This document shows, piece by piece, positions 1 through 8,821 of a stretch of 64,000 bases of DNA; the first letter of the stretch is position 1, and every line of letters begins with the position of its first letter. Source of the stretch: Pelagihabitans pacificus. Lineage in GTDB: Bacteria > Bacteroidota > Bacteroidia > Flavobacteriales > Flavobacteriaceae. The translations under genes and the position numbers were made by a program. Under the pieces are notes generated by a model. That model had not been told where the DNA came from and searched no databases. It worked only from the letters and a program-made list of their open reading frames with translations. The DNA lies in NCBI RefSeq assembly GCF_009371985.2, contig NZ_VIKU02000004.1, positions 62,001 through 126,000 of the forward strand, written 5' to 3'.

Positions 1-221
1 GTTTGTTGCTCGATAAAAAATTGGGTTCCTATCAACCAGCTGACGCCCAAAATGAGGGTGAGCAGTACTTCCAGATAGTCATCAAAAAGGTCATTGGCAG
101 CGTTGTTGGTGACGACTATACAGAACAACGTGCCGAAAATCGACCATAGCAGCGTCACAGGAAATCGTTTAAAGGTGTTTTGTGCTTTATCGGTGATTTC
201 GGTGAAGGATAAAAGGCCCAT
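1..221 (-). CDS. DUF4153-like membrane protein, N-terminal part
   Basis: Partial gene running off the left edge. The reverse strand reads from an ATG at 219-221: MGLLSFTEITDKAQNTFKRF and onward with no stop to base 1. The F-x-R-F-P-VTLLWS start followed by a hydrophobic segment, a short N/D-rich loop and a second hydrophobic segment (LLTLILGVSWLIG) resembles the beginning of DUF4153 inner-membrane proteins common in Bacteroidota. Function is unknown in the family. Only about 73 residues are visible, so the assignment rests on the N-terminal pattern. Confidence 0.6.
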   Translation of the reverse strand, partial: MGLLSFTEITDKAQNTFKRFPVTLLWSIFGTLFCIVVTNNAANDLFDDYLEVLLTLILGVSWLIGTQFFIEQQ

Positions 222-403
222 ATCGATGTGGATTACAGTTTCAAACAATAAAACTACCAAGAAGCGGTTTTCAAGGGTACCCTGAAAACGGGGATAATTC
301 TGAACTATTGTAAGGGCAATCGCCGGTAGTTCATCGAAATAAGGGCTACCTACTCAATTTTCAGGGTGAACGATACGTTTTAAGAGGGATGTTTTAAATC
401 CGC

Positions 404-1213
404 ATGCGTATGAAAGCTGTCAACACTTTCCAACACTATATTGATCGACTGCCGTTTGTGGTCTTGCTATCGATCGGTATCCTATCGACCGCCTGTTCCA
501 AGGAAAGTTCCGAGACCGCGTTTCAAGAGGAATTGGTTCAAGAGGAACAACCGGACCAAGAGGAACCAAGCGATACTCCCGTTCCAGAATGTTCGAATGT
601 GGCCGACTACGTCTTTTCGGAGAAAGACGGCCTGGTAAAAGTACAATTCGAGGAAACAGTTTTTGACGAATTGTGGCAGTTGAACGATGATGGTGACGCG
701 TTTTCCGGAAAGGGTTATATGCTATGGACCGGGGAGCAGTCGCTGAGCAATCCGGGGTCGGGGAAAGCCGTATTTAAACTACAGATCGTGACTACCGGAT
801 CATATCGTTTTATTTGGAAATCTGCCGTAAAAATGGGGAACAGCGGTACCGATCATAATGATACCTGGTTACGTTTTCCCGACGCGACCGATTTCTATGC
901 CCAAAAAGGGGAAAGCATCGTGTATCCAAGGGACAGTGGTAAAACACCCAACCCTGAAGGAGCTTCAAAAGACGGTTGGTTCAAAATATACCGAAGTGGC
1001 AGCGATCTCGACTTTAAATGGCAAGCGAGTACGTTCGACAACAACGCGCACGATATTTTTGTGACCTTCGGCACTCCTGGAATCTATACCATGGAAATTT
1101 CGGCACGTTCCTCTGGACATGCTATTGACCAATTTGTACTCTTCAACGAGGCTTATACTAAGAGCGATGCCACTGATAATGCGCAACCATTCAGCGCAAT
1201 TACTTGTAACTAG
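404..1213 (+). CDS. lipoprotein with carbohydrate-binding-like beta domain
   Basis: A 269-residue lipoprotein. Residues 18-31 are hydrophobic and end in the lipobox LSTAC, so the mature protein begins at a lipidated cysteine. A Glu/Gln/Pro-rich linker (about residues 40-60) leads to one globular domain. Its ending, S-G-H-AIDQFVLF, is the pattern of C-terminal beta-sandwich modules attached to glycoside hydrolases and other carbohydrate-binding domains. No catalytic domain is present, so it probably binds a ligand at the cell surface. A second in-frame ATG two codons in (410) is an equally possible start. Ligand unknown. Confidence 0.65.
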   Translation: MRMKAVNTFQHYIDRLPFVVLLSIGILSTACSKESSETAFQEELVQEEQPDQEEPSDTPVPECSNVADYVFSEKDGLVKVQFEETVFDELWQLNDDGDAFSGKGYMLWTGEQSLSNPGSGKAVFKLQIVTTGSYRFIWKSAVKMGNSGTDHNDTWLRFPDATDFYAQKGESIVYPRDSGKTPNPEGASKDGWFKIYRSGSDLDFKWQASTFDNNAHDIFVTFGTPGIYTMEISARSSGHAIDQFVLFNEAYTKSDATDNAQPFSAITCN

Positions 1214-1267
1214 CCGTGTTCCTACTAGACTAAAAATAATAAGAAACGATCTGTCATCAGCGGGCCA

Positions 1268-1741
1268 TTAGAACAAGCTTTGCTGCTTTACGGGATTTTC
1301 ATGGGCCAGCAGCCACTTTTTTCGATGCAATCCCCCGGCATAACCCGTCAGCGAACCATCGGTTCCGATAACGCGATGACAGGGCACCACAATCCATAAC
1401 GGATTTTTCCCATTGGCGGCGGCAACGGCACGAATGGCCTTTATATCGCCCAGTTTTTTGGATAGTTCCAGGTAGGAAACGGTCTTCCCATAGGGAATTT
1501 GTAGGAGGGCATGCCAAACCCTTTTTTGAAAGTCGGTGCCCTGGGGATTCAGTTCCAGATCAAAGACCTTTCTTTTTCCATCGAAATATTCCCGTAATTG
1601 GTAGGCGGTATCTTCCAACACTTCGGGAAGCACTGCCGTAGGTACTTCTTGTTTGTCCAATACGGTAATTGAGGCCAAGCCTGCTTCATCGCCTTCCAAA
1701 CGTGCGATACCCAATGGGGTTTCGATGAAAGCGGTTTCCAT
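1268..1741 (-). CDS. ogt: methylated-DNA--protein-cysteine methyltransferase
   Basis: O6-alkylguanine-DNA alkyltransferase. It removes methyl groups from O6-methylguanine (and O4-methylthymine) by moving them irreversibly to its own cysteine. Active-site motif PCHRV is at residues 120-124 (Cys121). The DNA-binding helix region FQKRVWHALLQIPYGKTVSY and the C-terminal GYAGGLHRKKWLL are typical. At 157 residues it is a normal short Ogt with no Ada regulatory domain. The ATG at 1739-1741 was chosen over an upstream one because it gives the standard METAF-type start and overlaps the stop of the upstream CNNM gene (TAATG), suggesting translational coupling. Confidence 0.93.
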   Translation of the reverse strand: METAFIETPLGIARLEGDEAGLASITVLDKQEVPTAVLPEVLEDTAYQLREYFDGKRKVFDLELNPQGTDFQKRVWHALLQIPYGKTVSYLELSKKLGDIKAIRAVAAANGKNPLWIVVPCHRVIGTDGSLTGYAGGLHRKKWLLAHENPVKQQSLF

Positions 1742-2871
1742 TACTGATCGGATTTTTCGATTTTCTCGATGACCCCCGCTTTTTTGGCCCGTACTTCCCA
1801 ATTTTTTCTGGCAAATTCCTGGAGATCGGCGATATTATCGCTCTCATCCATGATCTCTAGCCCAAGCAAGGTTTCGATGATATCCTCCATCGTAACGAGT
1901 CCGCTTACCGAACCGTACTCATCGACCACCAGGGCAATATGTTCCCGTTTGCTGATGAAGGTATCGAACAGCTGGGGTATGGGTGTATTTCTCTTTGTAA
2001 TCAGCAGCTCCCTTTTGATTTCCGACAAGGGAATGGTTCCGTTCTCGTTTACCATTTCCTCCAAAATGGTATCCTTTAGCACAAAGCCCGTAATGTTATC
2101 GACCTTTCCGCCGTATACCGGAATCCTCGAAAAGCGCATCTTTGGGTTCTCGGCAAAAAAATCCTCGATACTCCTGTCTTCAGAGGCAATTTTGACCACG
2201 GCCCTTGGAGTCATGATGTCCTTGACCAAGACCTCGTCGAACCGCAGGAGGTTTTTGATAATGGTCGATTCCGACTTTTCGAACACCCCTTCCTCTCGGG
2301 CGATATCGGCCATGGCCGTAAAATCCTCACGACTTAGCACGCTCCCGTGATGGCCTTTTCCCCCCACCAGTCGGGTAAAAAGCTGAAGAACCCATAATAA
2401 CCCGGTCCATTTTAAGGCAAGCACCATGGCTTTCAGGGCTTTGGCGGTAAAATTGGCAAGCTTTCTCCAATACGTGGCCCCGATGGTTTTGGGAATAATT
2501 TCGGAGGCGACCAAGATTAAGATAGTCATGATGGTAGAGACGATGCCGACCATCAGATCTTCGGTAAACTCGATTCCCAAAAAACTTCGTCGGGTAGTCC
2601 CGTAAAGTTCCGCATAGGCCACTTTCGCCTGCACCCCCACTAGAATAGCGCCCACGGTGTGCGCTATGGTATTTAGGGTCAGAATGGCAATGAGGGGTTT
2701 GTCCACGTCCTTTTTTAAAAGTTCCAAAGTATGTGCATACGATTTTCCTTCTTTCTTTTTTACGTTGATGAAGGTCGGATTCACACTCAACAACACAGCT
2801 TCCAAGATCGAGCACAGAAATGAAAAGAAAATGGAAATTAGTGCGTAGAAAATTAGCAGGCCCATATTCAA
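1741..2871 (-). CDS. CNNM-domain/CBS hemolysin-family transporter
   Basis: A 376-residue inner-membrane protein of the CNNM/CorC (TlyC, 'hemolysin') family, related to magnesium/cobalt transporters and to GldE. Hydrophobic segments cover residues 1-25, 60-85, 105-130 and 150-170 (DUF21/CNNM). A CBS pair follows, with the hallmark linker sequence VKDIMTPRAVV and the second CBS ending EYGSVSGLVTMEDIIETLLG. The usual C-terminal CorC_HlyC domain is lacking: after the CBS pair only about 35 residues remain, ending in a charged tail. Its stop codon overlaps the start of ogt, so the two are probably co-transcribed. Ion specificity cannot be read from the sequence. Confidence 0.87.
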   Translation of the reverse strand: MNMGLLIFYALISIFFSFLCSILEAVLLSVNPTFINVKKKEGKSYAHTLELLKKDVDKPLIAILTLNTIAHTVGAILVGVQAKVAYAELYGTTRRSFLGIEFTEDLMVGIVSTIMTILILVASEIIPKTIGATYWRKLANFTAKALKAMVLALKWTGLLWVLQLFTRLVGGKGHHGSVLSREDFTAMADIAREEGVFEKSESTIIKNLLRFDEVLVKDIMTPRAVVKIASEDRSIEDFFAENPKMRFSRIPVYGGKVDNITGFVLKDTILEEMVNENGTIPLSEIKRELLITKRNTPIPQLFDTFISKREHIALVVDEYGSVSGLVTMEDIIETLLGLEIMDESDNIADLQEFARKNWEVRAKKAGVIEKIEKSDQ

Positions 2872-2917
2872 ATTTTAGTTAAACGAAGATACCAATAAAA
2901 TAGACACCCTAGGAACC

Positions 2918-4252
2918 TTATTCGGTCGGCAGCTGCGCTCTATAAAACACCTGTTGCACCGCTTCGCGAATGTGGAGCGAATACAAATTTCGATGTTTCC
3001 TGCTCGGATATACCCGATTGGAGAGAAAAATATATACCAACTGGTTTTCTGGGTCGGCCCACACGAAGGTGCCTGTAAAGCCACTGTGTCCGAAACTTTC
3101 CGGTGCTACCTCTGGTGCCGGATAGGCCTCGCTCAGGGGGAGCCCTGAATTGTTCGGATATGGTTTATCAAAACCTAGACCACGACGATTGTCATTTTCG
3201 GGATATTGACCTTTAATGAACTCTTTGACCGTGGCTTCCGAAAAATAGCGTTTGCCCGCATAGGTTCCCAATTGCATATAGAGCTGCATAAGCTTGGCCA
3301 AATCGACAGCAGTGGCGAACAAGCCTGCATTTCCTGAGACTCCTCCCAGAAGGGAGGCGTTCTCATCGTGTACCCAACCCTGTGTAAGCCCATGACGGAA
3401 CAAGGTGTCTTTTTCGGTGGGCACGATTTTGTTGGGATATTGTTTGGTTTTGGGTTGAAACCCGGTAGTTTCCATACCCAACGGGCCGTAAAAATGGGTA
3501 TTGAGATAGGTTTCGTAATCGATTCCCGCAAGCTGCTCAATCAACGCTGGATATAAGAGAAAAGTGAGGCCCGAATAGGTGTACTTTTTTTTGTCTGAAA
3601 CCTCGGATCGGTCTATTATCCGGTACATTTTTTTCTTAAAACGACGGTTTATAAAGATTCCTTGGTATGCCTGTTGGCTGAATTTTCGAGTACGATAGGG
3701 GCGAACAAACCTTTTTTTGGGTCGTCCGTTTTTCTTGAAAATCTTGTTTAGAAAAACGATGTAGGGAACGAGACCGGCTTGGTGGGCCAAAATTTCCCGA
3801 AGGCTGAGGTTTTCTTTATCCTTTTTACCTTTCCAACGGGTCCAATAGGTGCTAAAAGGTTGGTCCAGGTCGAGCTTTCCCTCATCGACCAGTTTCATCA
3901 AGGCGGGCAAGGCCGCCGCAATCTTCGTGACCGATGCCAAGTCGTATAAATCGTCCAACGCCACCGGCTGCAGGCTATCATACGTGTGAAAGCCATAGGC
4001 CTTATGGAAAATAATCCTTCCTTCCTTGGCGACCAATACCTGGGCTCCTGGGAACGCTTGCTGCTTTATACCATTCGTTATAATCGAATCTACTTGGGTA
4101 TGGATAAAGGTGGAGTCGAGGTGAACGTCGGAAGGTGAGCCGTAGGAAAGCTCGTCCGCCAGCGGAATGGATAGTTCCTCTTTCATCCGCTCCTGCGCCG
4201 CAATGGAAGCGCTTATGAAGTACAGGAATAGTATGAAAGGTCGTTTTTTCAT
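2918..4252 (-). CDS. serine hydrolase, class C beta-lactamase-like
   Basis: Exported serine hydrolase of the beta-lactamase/penicillin-binding-protein-like family. Counting from the ATG at 4250-4252 (MKKRPF), residues 1-20 form a signal peptide ending ASIAAQ. The catalytic S-x-x-K is S107-VT-K110 in DLASVTK; the second motif is probably Y-S-G in KYTYSGLTF; the C-terminal H-S-G-F-T-G box stands for the usual K/H-T-G. The domain resembles the lactamase module that in many Flavobacteria is fused to a GH3 glucosaminidase; here it stands alone. Likely acts on cell-wall peptides or esters; a resistance role is not implied. An ATG 15 bases upstream is possible but spoils the signal peptide start. 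Confidence 0.85.
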   Translation of the reverse strand: MKKRPFILFLYFISASIAAQERMKEELSIPLADELSYGSPSDVHLDSTFIHTQVDSIITNGIKQQAFPGAQVLVAKEGRIIFHKAYGFHTYDSLQPVALDDLYDLASVTKIAAALPALMKLVDEGKLDLDQPFSTYWTRWKGKKDKENLSLREILAHQAGLVPYIVFLNKIFKKNGRPKKRFVRPYRTRKFSQQAYQGIFINRRFKKKMYRIIDRSEVSDKKKYTYSGLTFLLYPALIEQLAGIDYETYLNTHFYGPLGMETTGFQPKTKQYPNKIVPTEKDTLFRHGLTQGWVHDENASLLGGVSGNAGLFATAVDLAKLMQLYMQLGTYAGKRYFSEATVKEFIKGQYPENDNRRGLGFDKPYPNNSGLPLSEAYPAPEVAPESFGHSGFTGTFVWADPENQLVYIFLSNRVYPSRKHRNLYSLHIREAVQQVFYRAQLPTE

Positions 4253-4443
4253 AAATCGAGGCATCATCCATCATCCGGAAATACCATTAACCTTTGTGGT
4301 AGAGGTTCTTACAAGATTTCACGTGGCATTCGCAATCCCGAAAGAATCGATTAATTAGCTTCACCTTACCACATCTTTGGTGGGCTTTCGACTCCGCTCA
4401 TGAAAATATCCAAAACGGTCGAACCGCCCTTCGGTCGATTACA

Positions 4444-5433
4444 TTAGCCCATTAATTTGACGGCGTCCTTGGCAAAGTAGCTGGCGATGATATTTGCGCC
4501 GGCCCTCTTAATGGATATCAATTGCTCCATCATCACCGAGTCGTGGTCGAGCCACCCTTTTTCGGCTGCTGCTTTGAGCATCGCATATTCCCCACTTACC
4601 TGATATACGGCTACCGGCACGTCGACCTCATTTCTGATTTCACGAACAATATCCAAATAGCACAAACCGGGCTTGATCATCACGATATCCGCCCCTTCAT
4701 CGATATCCGCTTGGGTCTCGGTGATGGCTTCAAATCGGTTGGCGGAATCCATTTGGTAGGTTTTTTTATCCTTGGGAATATTTTTCATATCCACCGGGGC
4801 GGAATCCAAGGCATCCCGAAACGGACCGTAAAAGGCGCTGGCATATTTGGCACTATAACTCATGATGCCCGTATTGGTAAAGCCCTCATCCTCCAGGGCT
4901 TCCCGGATGGTAAGGATACGGCCGTCCATCATATCACTGGGCGCCACGAAATCGGACCCGGCCCGTGCATGGGAAACGCTCATTTCGGCCAATACCTCGG
5001 CCGTTTCATCGTTGAGTATTTGTCCGTCCTGTACGATGCCATCGTGGCCATAGGAAGAATACGGGTCCAAGGCCACATCGGTCATGACCAGCATATCGGG
5101 ACACGCATTTTTGACCGTTTTGATGGCCAGTTGCATCAGGCCGTTATCGTTCAGGGCTTCCGACCCTTTGTTGTCTTTAAGGTTATCGGGCACTTTTACA
5201 AAAAGGAGTACGGCACAAAGGCCCATCTGCCAAAGTTCCTTGACCTCTTTTTCTAAATTATCGAGGCTCAGACGGTAATAATTGGGCATCGAGGCAATTT
5301 CCTCTTTGACTCCTTTCCCTTCCACCACAAATAGGGGCACTAAAAAATCACTGGGGGTCAAAATGGTTTCGCGTACTAAATGCCTGATGGAATCGTTAGT
5401 TCTAAGTCTGCGGTTTCTTCGTAAAGGGTACAT
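4444..5433 (-). CDS. hemB: delta-aminolevulinic acid dehydratase (porphobilinogen synthase)
   Basis: Condenses two 5-aminolevulinate molecules to porphobilinogen, an early tetrapyrrole step in the cytoplasm. The family signature around the Schiff-base lysine, MIKPGLCYLDIVREI, is clear, as is the second active-site lysine region SYSAKYASAFYGPFRDA. Start placed at the ATG of MYPLRRNRRLR because family members begin with a short Y-P-x-x-R-R-x-R-R segment; an in-frame ATG 27 bases upstream also exists. Length about 329 is normal. It is divergent from the helicase gene, with about 70 bases between. hemF, a later pathway enzyme, lies 5.6 kb away on the same strand. Confidence 0.96.
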   Translation of the reverse strand: MYPLRRNRRLRTNDSIRHLVRETILTPSDFLVPLFVVEGKGVKEEIASMPNYYRLSLDNLEKEVKELWQMGLCAVLLFVKVPDNLKDNKGSEALNDNGLMQLAIKTVKNACPDMLVMTDVALDPYSSYGHDGIVQDGQILNDETAEVLAEMSVSHARAGSDFVAPSDMMDGRILTIREALEDEGFTNTGIMSYSAKYASAFYGPFRDALDSAPVDMKNIPKDKKTYQMDSANRFEAITETQADIDEGADIVMIKPGLCYLDIVREIRNEVDVPVAVYQVSGEYAMLKAAAEKGWLDHDSVMMEQLISIKRAGANIIASYFAKDAVKLMG

Positions 5434-5503
5434 GTGATCGGCCTGTTTGTGAAAGACCAAAGTTACTTATAATCCATTGAAAATATAGAAAATACCTTAA
5501 CAC

Positions 5504-8143
5504 TTGACCGAACTTGCCCAACAGCTATCTTTTAAATTTACCTGGCGTAGCTATCAGCAAAAATTTCTGGACTATTTTCAGGACCATATTGAAGACGACC
5601 ATCTTCATGTGGTCGCACCTCCTGGTTCAGGCAAGACCATTTTAGGTCTTGAGATGATTAGCAGGGTCAACAAAACCACTTTGGTGTTGGCCCCTACCTT
5701 GACCATTCGAAACCAGTGGCAAAGCAGGTTGCGGACTTTTTTTATAAAGGATAGCGGTTTTGACAGGTATAGCCTTGATATCAAAACCCCCCGGCTCCTG
5801 ACTTTCTCCACCTATCAGTCCTTGCACGCCTTGGACAAGTCGCTCATAGAGGAGGGTAAGACGTTGGTTGATTATTTTAAGGAACATGGGATACGTACCA
5901 TTGTGCTCGATGAGGCACATCATTTAAAAAGCGAATGGTGGAAGAGTCTTTTTACCCTCAAACAAATCGAAAATCTAACGATCATCGCTTTAACGGCCAC
6001 CCCGCCATACGACAGCACTGCGCAGGAGGTAAAGAAATATTTTGACCTCTGCGGACCGATCGATGATGAAATTGCCGTACCCGATTTGGTAGGAAATGGG
6101 GACTTATGCCCCCATCAAGACTTTGTCTATTTTTCAAGACCGGCCCAATCCCAGATGAAATATATCGTTACCTATCGGGAGCGAATCATGGCTTTTACAA
6201 ATGCTCTTTTGGAGAATGCCGATTTTCAAAACATGCTATTGCAACATCCCATGTACGCCAATACGGCGGCATCATTGGAGGCGATCTATGACCAACCAAG
6301 TTTTTTCTCCTCCATTCTAATTTTCCTGAAAGCTGCTGGTCATCCAATTGACCCCAAAAAACTTCGTTTTCTGGGGTTTAAAGAAAAAAATATCGAATTC
6401 CCCGATCTTTCCTATGAGTGGCTTGAAATTTTGCTACAGCAATTATTGGTCGCGCAAAGAAGCTCCCTGGCTTCTTATGAAGGTCTTTTACAACCAATCC
6501 AAAAGGAGCTCGCCCGTATCGGGGTCTATGCAAAAAAGCGGGTAAATTTCATCGGGGACGACCAATTGTATCGTTCCTTGGCCAGCAGTCCATCTAAATT
6601 GGAAAGTATTGGCGCCATTCTGATAGCGGAGCAAAAAGCACTTAGGGAAGCGCTAAGAGCCGTGGTGCTGACCGATTTTATCCGTAAGGAATTTTTGGAT
6701 TTTTCAGGAACAGATACCGAAACTTTGACCAAGTTAGGGGTGGTTTCCATTTTTCAATACCTGAGGACGGCGACCGATTTTAAAAGCGCTATCGGGATAC
6801 TCACCGGCTCCCTGGTTATTCTTCATAAAAGCACCATTTCGGATTTTGAAAAACTGATCAAGGGAACCCAGTATAGTCTGACCCCGTTGGCTTGCGACGA
6901 GGAATTCCTGATCGTCAATTCGTTCGGTAGCGCCAAGAACCATATCGTAGCAACCATGACCGCCTTGTTTGAGGCAGGTGCCATTAAAATACTTATTGGT
7001 ACAAAATCGCTTTTGGGAGAGGGTTGGGATGCTCCCGCGATCAATTCCCTAATTTTAGCATCCTACGTAGGGTCGTTTGTTTCCTCGAACCAAATGAGAG
7101 GGCGTGCCATTCGTGTGGATGGTAGAAAAAATGGAAAAACGGGAAATATCTGGCATCTGGCTTGTCTAGATCCTACCGTGGCGGACGGAGGGAAGGATCT
7201 GGAAAAGTTGGAACGGCGTTTCGAAGCTTTTTCCGGTGTCTCGGCAAGTGGAATCACTTATATTGAGAATGGTCTGGAGCGGCTTCAGCTACCTATCCGG
7301 TATTCCGCGGATACCAATTTACAGGAGTTGAACGCCCAGATGTTGCGATTGGCCGCTGAGCGCGACCAGCTGAAAGAACGCTGGTTCGATGCCATTTCTA
7401 AAGGGAGCGTACTGGTGCGTGAGGTAAAGTTGCCCTATACCGGGAACATCCCCTTTGAAGAGGCCAAAAAGCTTCGTTGGGGCAATGCTTCCAAGTACCT
7501 TTTGCTGGAGGTGGCTTTGGGTATCGGACTCTTTTTCCCCGAGTTTTTGGCAAAAAATATCGGCACTTTGTTGGGCCAAGGTGTTTTTCGTTTTATCTAC
7601 CTGTTGTTGATAGCGATGGTCGTGGGCTTTGCCCCAAAAACCTATAAGGCCTTAAAGCTATATTTCATTTTTGGCAACACTCATAAGAAAACCAAAAGAA
7701 TAGCAAAGGCGTTGTTGGCCGCACTGTATGCCAAGGAGCTATTACATACCCCGACTACCCAGGTATCGATAAAGACGGAACAACAATCGACCGGTAGTTT
7801 TGTTTGTTACCTTCTGGGAGCCACCAATGCCGAGAGCAGTTTGTTTGTAAACTTGTTGGCCGAGATATTGGCACCGATAGAGAATCCCCGTTATCTATTG
7901 GTATATCGCCCCTGGCTTTTTGGCCAATGGGGGATGCGTACGTATCATGTGGTCCCTGCGATTTTTGGTAAAAGAAAGCAAGATGCACAGTTATTTCACA
8001 AACATTGGCGAAAACACGTGAATAGCTCCAGCCTTTTTTACACGAGAACGGTTAGCGGTCGAAAGGAACTGCTTAAGGCGCGGCTTTCCCACATTGTCTA
8101 TCAGTTTAAGGAAGTCCCTAAAAAAGCGATTACTTGGAAGTAA
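5504..8143 (+). CDS. superfamily 2 DEAH helicase with C-terminal membrane helices
   Basis: An 879-residue protein starting at TTG (5504-5506); no ATG precedes the conserved FTWRSYQQKFLDYF segment, so the TTG is needed. Walker A is G-S-G-K-T at 41-45, DEAH at 136-139, motif III-like TATPP at about 164-168. The second RecA domain holds GEGWDAPAINSLI and the arginine-finger motif QMRGRAIR near residue 530. Unusually, two strongly hydrophobic stretches lie at about residues 667-712 (LLLEVALGIGLFFPEFLA and FIYLLLIAMVVGFAP), followed by about 160 residues with no recognised domain. This suggests a membrane-anchored nucleic-acid translocase. No nuclease motif or partner gene is visible, and its biological role is unknown. 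Confidence 0.85.
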   Translation: MTELAQQLSFKFTWRSYQQKFLDYFQDHIEDDHLHVVAPPGSGKTILGLEMISRVNKTTLVLAPTLTIRNQWQSRLRTFFIKDSGFDRYSLDIKTPRLLTFSTYQSLHALDKSLIEEGKTLVDYFKEHGIRTIVLDEAHHLKSEWWKSLFTLKQIENLTIIALTATPPYDSTAQEVKKYFDLCGPIDDEIAVPDLVGNGDLCPHQDFVYFSRPAQSQMKYIVTYRERIMAFTNALLENADFQNMLLQHPMYANTAASLEAIYDQPSFFSSILIFLKAAGHPIDPKKLRFLGFKEKNIEFPDLSYEWLEILLQQLLVAQRSSLASYEGLLQPIQKELARIGVYAKKRVNFIGDDQLYRSLASSPSKLESIGAILIAEQKALREALRAVVLTDFIRKEFLDFSGTDTETLTKLGVVSIFQYLRTATDFKSAIGILTGSLVILHKSTISDFEKLIKGTQYSLTPLACDEEFLIVNSFGSAKNHIVATMTALFEAGAIKILIGTKSLLGEGWDAPAINSLILASYVGSFVSSNQMRGRAIRVDGRKNGKTGNIWHLACLDPTVADGGKDLEKLERRFEAFSGVSASGITYIENGLERLQLPIRYSADTNLQELNAQMLRLAAERDQLKERWFDAISKGSVLVREVKLPYTGNIPFEEAKKLRWGNASKYLLLEVALGIGLFFPEFLAKNIGTLLGQGVFRFIYLLLIAMVVGFAPKTYKALKLYFIFGNTHKKTKRIAKALLAALYAKELLHTPTTQVSIKTEQQSTGSFVCYLLGATNAESSLFVNLLAEILAPIENPRYLLVYRPWLFGQWGMRTYHVVPAIFGKRKQDAQLFHKHWRKHVNSSSLFYTRTVSGRKELLKARLSHIVYQFKEVPKKAITWK

Positions 8144-8188
8144 AGCCCATCGATCAGTATGTTTTTATCGGTGATAATTAAGACTTTC

Positions 8189-8821
8189 CTATCTAGCGCC
8201 AGCTTCTTGCTCGCATTCGATGATCCGCTCCAGGGCCCTACCCAAATTTTGAGTGGCCCACAATCCGATGTCGTCCCGAATGGCCGCAGGATGCTCGTCC
8301 GCATCGATGTACGTTCTAATGGATGTGACCAACGGATCTTCCAGCCCGGTTATTTGTAATAGCGACTGCCTGCCCGGAATGCTGTAATCATCATCATAGT
8401 CATAGCAGACCACCAATACTTGATCACCAACGTTCAGACCGGATTCGTAGAAACAATCGGTGCGAAAAAATCCTTGGCCGGTATAGGTCCGATGCCCCAT
8501 TTTTTTGATTTTGAACACTTTTTCTATTTGAACGGTCCCCTCTTGGGCGGTATACAAGGGTCCCGGATCATCGGTCGTGTCTTTCAGCTCGACAAGGGTT
8601 CCTGCAAAGACCAAGGAAAGTTCTTCCCCGCATAAACCGATAAAGGGTCCTGATTCGGGCCACCAGTAGGTATAGCCCACGTTGATGGTATCTTGGGTGA
8701 ATTCAATGTCGATTTCGCTTTTGCCCTTTTTGTCGATTTCACATGACGGGCAGAAAGAGAACACCGTCAACAAGATCAAGGTCGATTTTAACCGATACAG
8801 CACTTTACTACTTCGCATCAT
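8189..8821 (-). CDS. hypothetical lipoprotein
   Basis: A 210-residue protein with an N-terminal hydrophobic stretch (about 10-25) ending F-C-P-S-C, consistent with a lipoprotein signal. The mature part has a C-G-E-E-L-S-L-VFAGTLVELKD beginning and two further cysteines (TDCF, VVCYDYDD). This pattern is seen in small periplasmic OB-like or tissue-inhibitor-of-metalloprotease-like domains, but I do not recognise the family firmly. Its start overlaps the end of the upstream lipoprotein gene by 14 bases, so the two are coupled in one operon. Function unknown. Confidence 0.75.
   Translation of the reverse strand: MMRSSKVLYRLKSTLILLTVFSFCPSCEIDKKGKSEIDIEFTQDTINVGYTYWWPESGPFIGLCGEELSLVFAGTLVELKDTTDDPGPLYTAQEGTVQIEKVFKIKKMGHRTYTGQGFFRTDCFYESGLNVGDQVLVVCYDYDDDYSIPGRQSLLQITGLEDPLVTSIRTYIDADEHPAAIRDDIGLWATQNLGRALERIIECEQEAGAR

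Noticed and set aside
4522-5256. Long open frame opposite hemB
   Set aside because: It is the antisense shadow of a clearly conserved gene; its protein is rich in His/Gly/Ile without family pattern.
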